From: Phialocephala subalpina
Taxonomy: Eukaryota > Ascomycota > Leotiomycetes > Helotiales > Mollisiaceae
Direction of reading: 5' to 3'
Assembly (NCBI GenBank): GCA_900073065.1
Contig: FJOG01000075.1
Location: forward strand, 27,895-91,894
DNA: 64,000 nucleotides
Shown here one piece after another: positions 58,511-64,000 of this stretch. Below the pieces are notes generated by a model. It had not been told where the DNA came from, did no database searches, and saw only the letters and a list, made by a program, of their open reading frames with translations. A program made the position numbers and the translations under genes. Position 1 is the first letter of the stretch, and the number at the start of each line of letters is the position of its first letter.

Positions 58511-59114
58511 GTACCTCTTAGTCCTGTTTTCCACCTAGTTCAAAATTCTTCTGAGCGTTCAAAGATTCAGACCTTTTTTACTCGCTTTCGTCAACGGTCA
58601 TCTCACCGGCATGTCATCGTCTGAAGGTGCCATTTCACTTGATGGCCATTCTCAAACCCACCTCGTATTTCCTTGGGCTCGTACAGACATCCTGCGGACT
58701 ATTTGGAATCTTCTCTGCCAATGCGAGGAGATTCACGGATCCATCCTTGACATTTCGTACTCGTATTCGGAATTTCTGCTGCTATCATATTACGAAACTC
58801 GGGTATTCCTCACGTCCTCTTTTTTCATGTTACTCCGTGTCTCTGTTCAGTATCCACGGTTTGAGCTTGTTTGCAGTAATTGCCCCCTCTATTCAAAATC
58901 TGTTGTTTTGGTGCTTGTGTTTGGTAAAATATTGGTGTCTAGATCAGAGAAAGTCATGCCTCAATTGATAGCCATGTACGGAGCATTATTTCTACCGATT
59001 CTACATTATTAAATATCTTCAAGATATCAACTAATCTACATACAGCCACATCATGAACCTCTCGTGAGCCTCAAGTCGCTTCTGTCCCGCATATTTGGAT
59101 TCCAAGCCAACCAA
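58511..59114. other. Intergenic region, no gene supported
   Basis: Two overlapping frames of 113-133 codons (58611-59012) contain Phe/Ser/Leu-rich sequence without motifs; they look like chance frames. Confidence 0.45.
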
Positions 59115-60200
59115 TCATTCCTTGGGCTGGGGATGTTGGAGCCAAGGCATGCCATTCACGAGTTGTCTCATCCTAGACAACTTTCTCTCAACATCCCAAT
59201 TCGTCTCGAAACCTTGTCTTGCCTTCCCGGGTGCATTCAACTCCTCGTACGTACTCCTGATGAGCTCGCATTCGCCCGCCAACTTCCAGAACAGATCCAA
59301 AGTTGGTCCAGGGATAGCGACGTGCAGCTTTAAGGCAGCCTTGAGATTGATCATCCCCGTGCTATTTCGATTCTTTACGAGATATTTCAACGTCTCTAGA
59401 GACTTCATATACCATCAACGGAGATGGGGTTCGATCATTTTCTTTACCACACCGCTTACGACCCTGAGCATACATAGAGCCAGGTCCGCCGCGGGATCTG
59501 GGTCGTGGGCGCCACTATTCCCCTCCCTTGAGACGAGCCCGTCGTAGCCGGGACCGTCGGGCTGCTGGTAGTAGAAGCGGTATCGAATTGCTCTAACAAT
59601 ATCCACTGCAATCTTTTGTACATCGATGATTTCGTCGGCATGTTCGAGCATGGCTTTCGTGCAAGCGTGATTGTCTTCCTCATCGACCAGGGCTGCCAAC
59701 ACCGCAAGTACCTTCGAATCCATCATCCCACCTCGATCGATTACCTTCAACAGGAGGTTCAACTTCCCGGCTCTTGCCCCAAGCGTCGAAAGTCTTCCTC
59801 AGCCCCTTTAATTCGCCTTCGGCTTCCTCCAGCTCCTTACTTTTCATCTTCAGCGCCTTTTCGGCTGCATCGGCTCTTTCTTCAGCAGCTTGATACTTTT
59901 CCTCTATCATCTGGTTGCGTATTTGCAGCCCAGTGATGTCCAGCTTCTGTTGTCTATGCTTACTTTACAATGCTTCGATATTGTTGAGATACACTTGTTC
60001 CTGGCGCTCGTGGGCATTGACATCAGCGAGATGTTGTTGTCGCTCCGTCTGGAGGGTTTGGTTGAGCGATTTGGCGTAGGTTTGGTATTCTTGATGACTA
60101 CTCATGCGCCATGTGCCCTGATATTCGGATCTGTTGCAGTTGTTGTTGCGAGGGTGTCGATGTTATTGATGAAGTCGCCATGTATACCCACTGCTAGTAC
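59115..60200 (-). pseudogene. Decayed coiled-coil protein gene
   Basis: Reading down from about 60186, pieces in two or three frames form one helical protein: TSTPSQQQLQQIRISGHMAH, then (shifted by one base) a Gln-rich helix with LADVNAHERQEQVYLNNIEAL, an in-frame TAA at 59965-59967, a coiled coil with RADAAEKALKMKSKELEEAE, a further shift near 59765, then LAVLAALVDEEDNHACTKAM, an in-frame TGA at 59415-59417 and a C-terminal part to 59115. No introns explain the stops. I do not recognise the family. The coiled coil and the many lesions are clear. Confidence 0.6.
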
Positions 60201-61370
60201 AGCTTATCTCGTATGGGAATGTTCTCATGGCATTTTCTATTTCCGTCTCTGGACCTGAGTAGCTGCTGCTTTAGCTTGAGCTATGGGTGAGCAAAGCTTA
60301 AGCCGAGCGTACGCATTCCTAAGCACGGCCTAAGCACACGGCAGAGTCAGCCTGAGCATGCATAAAGAGACCCATTTTAGTGCTTAAGGGGCTCGTTTTG
60401 GCTCGACGTCTAAATGGTGGCATTGTGGCTAGAGATTGGTTAAGCCGCAATCTGGGGGCAGGCGGTTTGCCTTGCGCCGCGAAAGGAATTACATGCTCCA
60501 GACGTCCCCGCACCTGCGAAGGGGCGACCTTGTGTTGAACACTCTTTCCACACTCCACTCTTACCAGGAATACAGGAAGATTGTTTCGTGTTGATAAATT
60601 AATTATTTTTGTTGAACTGACCGTCACGTTCGGTCTGCAGGGATTTCGGCTTCGAAGGGCGGGGAAGTCTGGCAAGGCTGAATCGGGGATCGTCAGCCAA
60701 TCAGCTCTCAGGATGGTCGGTGTGCACGGGCAATTATTAATGCCAAGCCTGAGAAGCCTCTCACTCTTTACGGAGGACAAGTTCTCAGTGCCAGCCGCAA
60801 GAATATGTCGAACCATCTTTAACATTAGGTCAGGTCTTCGCGTACAATGCACTACTTCTTGCTCAAGGAATCTCAAAGCTGCATTACTACAGCTCTTCGG
60901 ATATAGCGAATCTCTTTCGACATTGCCCGATATCTGTCGACGGGAGGATGTCGTCTACTCGTCTGTTGGCTACGGGGCGAACAGATATTCCACGATTAAG
61001 TAACATCGAAGACTATCCACGACGGTTCCAACTGATTGAGAACCTTCTCATCTCTCAAGGAGTTTGGCATCAGCTTGTAGCCTATCCATATCCTCCTCTC
61101 GAAATACTCACATTAATATTCCGTGGAGGCCGTGACAGCAAGTCGAGGCGTATAATTCTTAACCATCTTAGCCACGAGATCCTATCCTTTGTCAAGCATC
61201 TAAAGAGCTCGCACGAAATATGGACATCACTAAAGCTCTCATATAAAATGTGCCTGTTTCAGGGACGCAGATCAGCCCGACTTAGAATCATTGACTACGA
61301 CCAAATTGCACGCTTTGGATGTTGCCGATCATGTGAGCTGGTTGCCGATGCAGTCGCTCGAGTTTCACGT
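60201..61370. other. Intergenic region, no gene supported
   Basis: About 1.1 kb. The motif CTTAAGC/CTAAGC recurs around 60290-60350. A plus-strand frame from 60948 to 61748 overlaps the start of the third HET gene in another phase and is a shadow in its second half; its first part has no motif. Confidence 0.4.
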
Positions 61371-63473
61371 GCAGCAAAGATGATGCACATTGAGAAGATG
61401 AAGGTACAGATTCAGACGAAGGTACAGATTCAGACGAAGGTACAGATTCAGACGAAGCTATGCATTGTAACAGAGACTTGGTCGACATGCAGGATTCTAA
61501 GAATCTCCATTCCTACGAGCACAAGTTTCGAGCTGCTGGAACTGCTATGTACGTTGCTCATCGGCCACCTTCGTGAAAAGTGTATGTGGCGTTGTAACAT
61601 TCTAATTATACATAGATGCGCCGAAAAGCGCTGTACTTTACGATACAACCAGAACCTTGACGAGGTCTCTGACGGAGGCAAGAAATTCATTGTCACGGGC
61701 ATGGCTCAAGCAGTGCGAGGACAGTCACTCTATCTGTCGAGCACCTGACCCAAGTTTTGTGCCTCATCGATTGCTTTATATAGGAAGTCAGGATCACGAC
61801 CAGCTTCGTCTCCTTGACATCGACAACTTTCCGTCTACGCAGCCCATGAAATATGCAGCTCTAAGTTATTGCTGGGGACCACAGAAAGGGACTTTTGTGT
61901 CAACTCGTGAAAACATCGAGTCGAGCAAGCGCGGTATAGTTCTGTCTGAGTTACCACGGGTTCGTCATCTCTCTGACACTGGAACAGCTTTAGATGCTAC
62001 TGCTAACAACTCCATCAGACGATACAAGATGCGATAAAGGTATACCGTGGTATTGGCTTACAATACCTATGGGTTGATGCACTATGCATTATACAGAATG
62101 ATGTTGGCGAGCAGGACTGGTATGAGCAATCGGGCAAAATGAGACAAATTTACTCAAACAGCCACGTTACAATTGCTGCGGACCATTCGTCAAGCTGCAT
62201 TGATGGATTCTTAGAGTCATACGGACGAGATTGGACTCAACTGAATCACAAAGACGCTTCGAACACATCCCCTCCGGTGTGGATAAGACCCATAGAGTCT
62301 AACGTTGGTACGTCAATGGACGTACTTTCAACAAGAGGATGGGCTCTTCAGGAAAGCGTCCTCCCCAATCGGATCTTGCATTTTGCTTCCGGGGGACTTC
62401 GGTGGGATTGCAACACATGTAGTAGATCTGAGGATGGCAGTCCGGGATATGACCCCCTGAAGCTGGCATTTCGAACGCTGCGAGTTATCAAACTTGGAAG
62501 AGCTTCTTTGCAATTGCCACCTCCCGGAACGTTTGGGAATGTTGTCCGTGAGGATGAGGGGAGTACTCATATCACAGATTTCCTAACCACTCATACACCC
62601 CGTTCCGTTTATTACGCTTGGCGGGCCATCGTGGAACTATACTCGACTCGGCAGTTGACGAAGCAGAACGACAGACTTAGCGCCATATCGGGCCTTGCCA
62701 GTTTGGTGGTAGAATATATGGATCTTCAGCCAAGTACTTACTTGGCTGAACTTTGGCTCGATGACCTCTCAGAAGGCCTACTGTGGTACGTCAAACCGCT
62801 ATATTTAGTCTTGCCCCAAAGACCCTCAGTCTAAACTGCTCCCACATGGTCATGGGCATCAATCAACGGCGGCATCGCATACTTTAGAGAAAGCTACCAG
62901 TTTCGCTTTAAGTCTGGTATAAAAATCTTGCAAGTAACATGCAGAGCTTCCCCGTTCGATCTTACAGGCAGGGTCAGTGGAGGATTTGTCACTGTCCGTG
63001 GGAAGGTTGTACCGGTCCATCTCAATGTTATCCCGATCCCGCAAGGATACAAAAGCGAATATAATGGAGCAAATGGAAACGCTCAAAGAACACACATTGA
63101 TCGACTGGTCCTGGTCCGATCGAGAACTGGTCAAGACCGACACAACTATGAGATCCTCGACGATGTGAGATTATCTGGCCTTTCGCTCCGTCAAGAAAGC
63201 ACATATGACTCTTGCTGGGTCAAAGGATCATGCTCCGATAAAAGGTGTGGATGTCACTTTGCATCCAATGGCAGCCGAACATTTTGTTGTCTCAAAGTCG
63301 GAGTCACTACAGACACTGGCAGTGATGGACAACGACATTGGTGGCTCCTATTGGAACAGCTGCCAGGCAATAAAAACGTTTATCAACGAGTTGGCCTTGG
63401 CTACTACCAAGTGCTGTATCGAGGATTCCACTTGTTCGTTAATACTGAGAGTCATACAATCACGATTGTGTGA
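61371..63473 (+). pseudogene. HET-domain gene with in-frame stop
   Basis: The HET domain is clear: YAALSYCWGPQKG, VLSELPR, an intron at about 61957-62018, then a segment with IQDAIKVYRGIGLQYLWVDA followed by LCIIQND, YSNSHVTIAADHSSSCIDGF and TRGWALQESVLPNRILHF. An in-frame TAA at 62832-62834 sits exactly where the family reads a codon before APTWSWASINGGIAYF, and the same frame continues to 63473 with NKNVYQRVGLGYY, the normal end. The 5' part contains three tandem 18-mers (about 61405-61458) that encode DEGTDS units, with an in-frame TGA just upstream. Start codon unclear. Either a pseudogene or an allele with a premature stop. Confidence 0.8.
61405..61458 (+). repeat. Three tandem 18-bp units
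   Basis: GAAGGTACAGATTCAGAC repeated three times exactly, in frame with the HET gene as (DEGTDS)3. Confidence 0.9.
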
Positions 63474-63949
63474 CCGCCACCAGCTGTCTGTTCTCCGCTA
63501 GTCTATGATTAGGATCCATTGAATCTGGAATTTCGCATCTTATAAGGAGTAGGCGCATATTTGCGGAGAAGTCTCGGATGTCCTCCGGTTTCTCGTAAGC
63601 AAGGGTAAGGACTTTCTCATCGAACAAGACCTCCAAGAATAGGAGCCGAATTGCGACGAGTATATGCCAATGGGTAAAATTGCTGATGATGGGTTAGTGA
63701 GGTGGGTAGCGTAGGAAGAGCTATATTTATCTCATATAAATATCCTTTCGAAGGAGTACTTTATATGGGTTTATAACCTTAGGATAATATCGTAAATAGA
63801 TATAAGAATACTAATAGCAAATTGAGTTAAAGAATATATATTAGAGAATAATTAAGTTTAAAAAGATTCTAATTAAATTATAATTTTAATATAATAATAA
63901 TTAATATTCTTTTTCTAAAGAAAAGAATTTTATTTATTTATTAATTCAA

Positions 63950-64000
<51 letters not shown>
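63474..64000. repeat. AT-rich tail with (AAAT)n
   Basis: From about 63720 the sequence becomes almost pure A/T, ending in AATA/AAAT tetranucleotide repeats (about 63945-64000). No gene. It may be the edge of an AT-rich, RIP-affected block or simply where the assembly stopped. Confidence 0.7.

Noticed and set aside
63945..64000. Terminal AAAT repeats as a telomere
   Set aside because: Fungal telomeres are TTAGGG-type; this is a plain AT tetranucleotide repeat.

Overview
The window looks like nuclear DNA of a filamentous ascomycete (Pezizomycotina). Coding regions are broken by many short GT..AG introns of about 45-95 nt. It carries HET-domain genes, fungal NLR-type genes, an Ytp1-family protein, fungal-type 5-aminolevulinate synthase and Rvs161. 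The gene families suggest Leotiomycetes, but this is a guess. A run of 372 Ns (32737-33108) shows it is a draft scaffold, and the last 280 bases decay into AT-rich and tetranucleotide repeat sequence.

Left part (0-9.3 kb): a broken hypothetical gene, a small transposon-like repeat, then two divergent multi-exon genes sharing a promoter of about 345 bp. The minus-strand gene starts with a cyanovirin-N homology (CVNH) lectin domain and continues as a helical coiled-coil protein with a hydrophobic segment. The plus-strand gene has the same helix - hydrophobic segment - helix plan without the lectin. I infer a two-component membrane-acting helical system; this is my best candidate for an undescribed system. 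A HET-domain gene follows.

Middle (10-25 kb): an acetate transporter (Ato/GPR1), two convergent decayed genes (ketopantoate reductase-like and APC amino-acid permease), then housekeeping genes (Alb1-like small basic protein, Rvs161 BAR protein, peptidyl-tRNA hydrolase), a second HET gene, a small four-helix membrane protein and an Ytp1-family membrane protein.

25-50 kb: a broken hypothetical gene; a large patatin - NB-ARC - TPR gene whose last TPR runs into a small transposon; a gene interrupted by the assembly gap; a frame-broken small heat-shock protein; a secreted S28 serine peptidase; an SDR; another copy of the small transposon; a decayed D-lactate dehydrogenase; a single-pass surface protein; a Clr5 fragment; and a hydrolase - NACHT - ankyrin gene.

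52-64 kb: a large coiled-coil protein, a region of degenerate short repeats, 5-aminolevulinate synthase (HEM1), a decayed coiled-coil gene and a third, broken HET gene.

Two themes link the window. First, it is rich in fungal self/non-self and immune-type genes (three HET, two NLR-like, the CVNH/helical pair). Second, at least five genes are broken, and many of their nonsense codons are ones a single C:G to T:A change would create, the pattern expected from repeat-induced point mutation or long relaxed selection.
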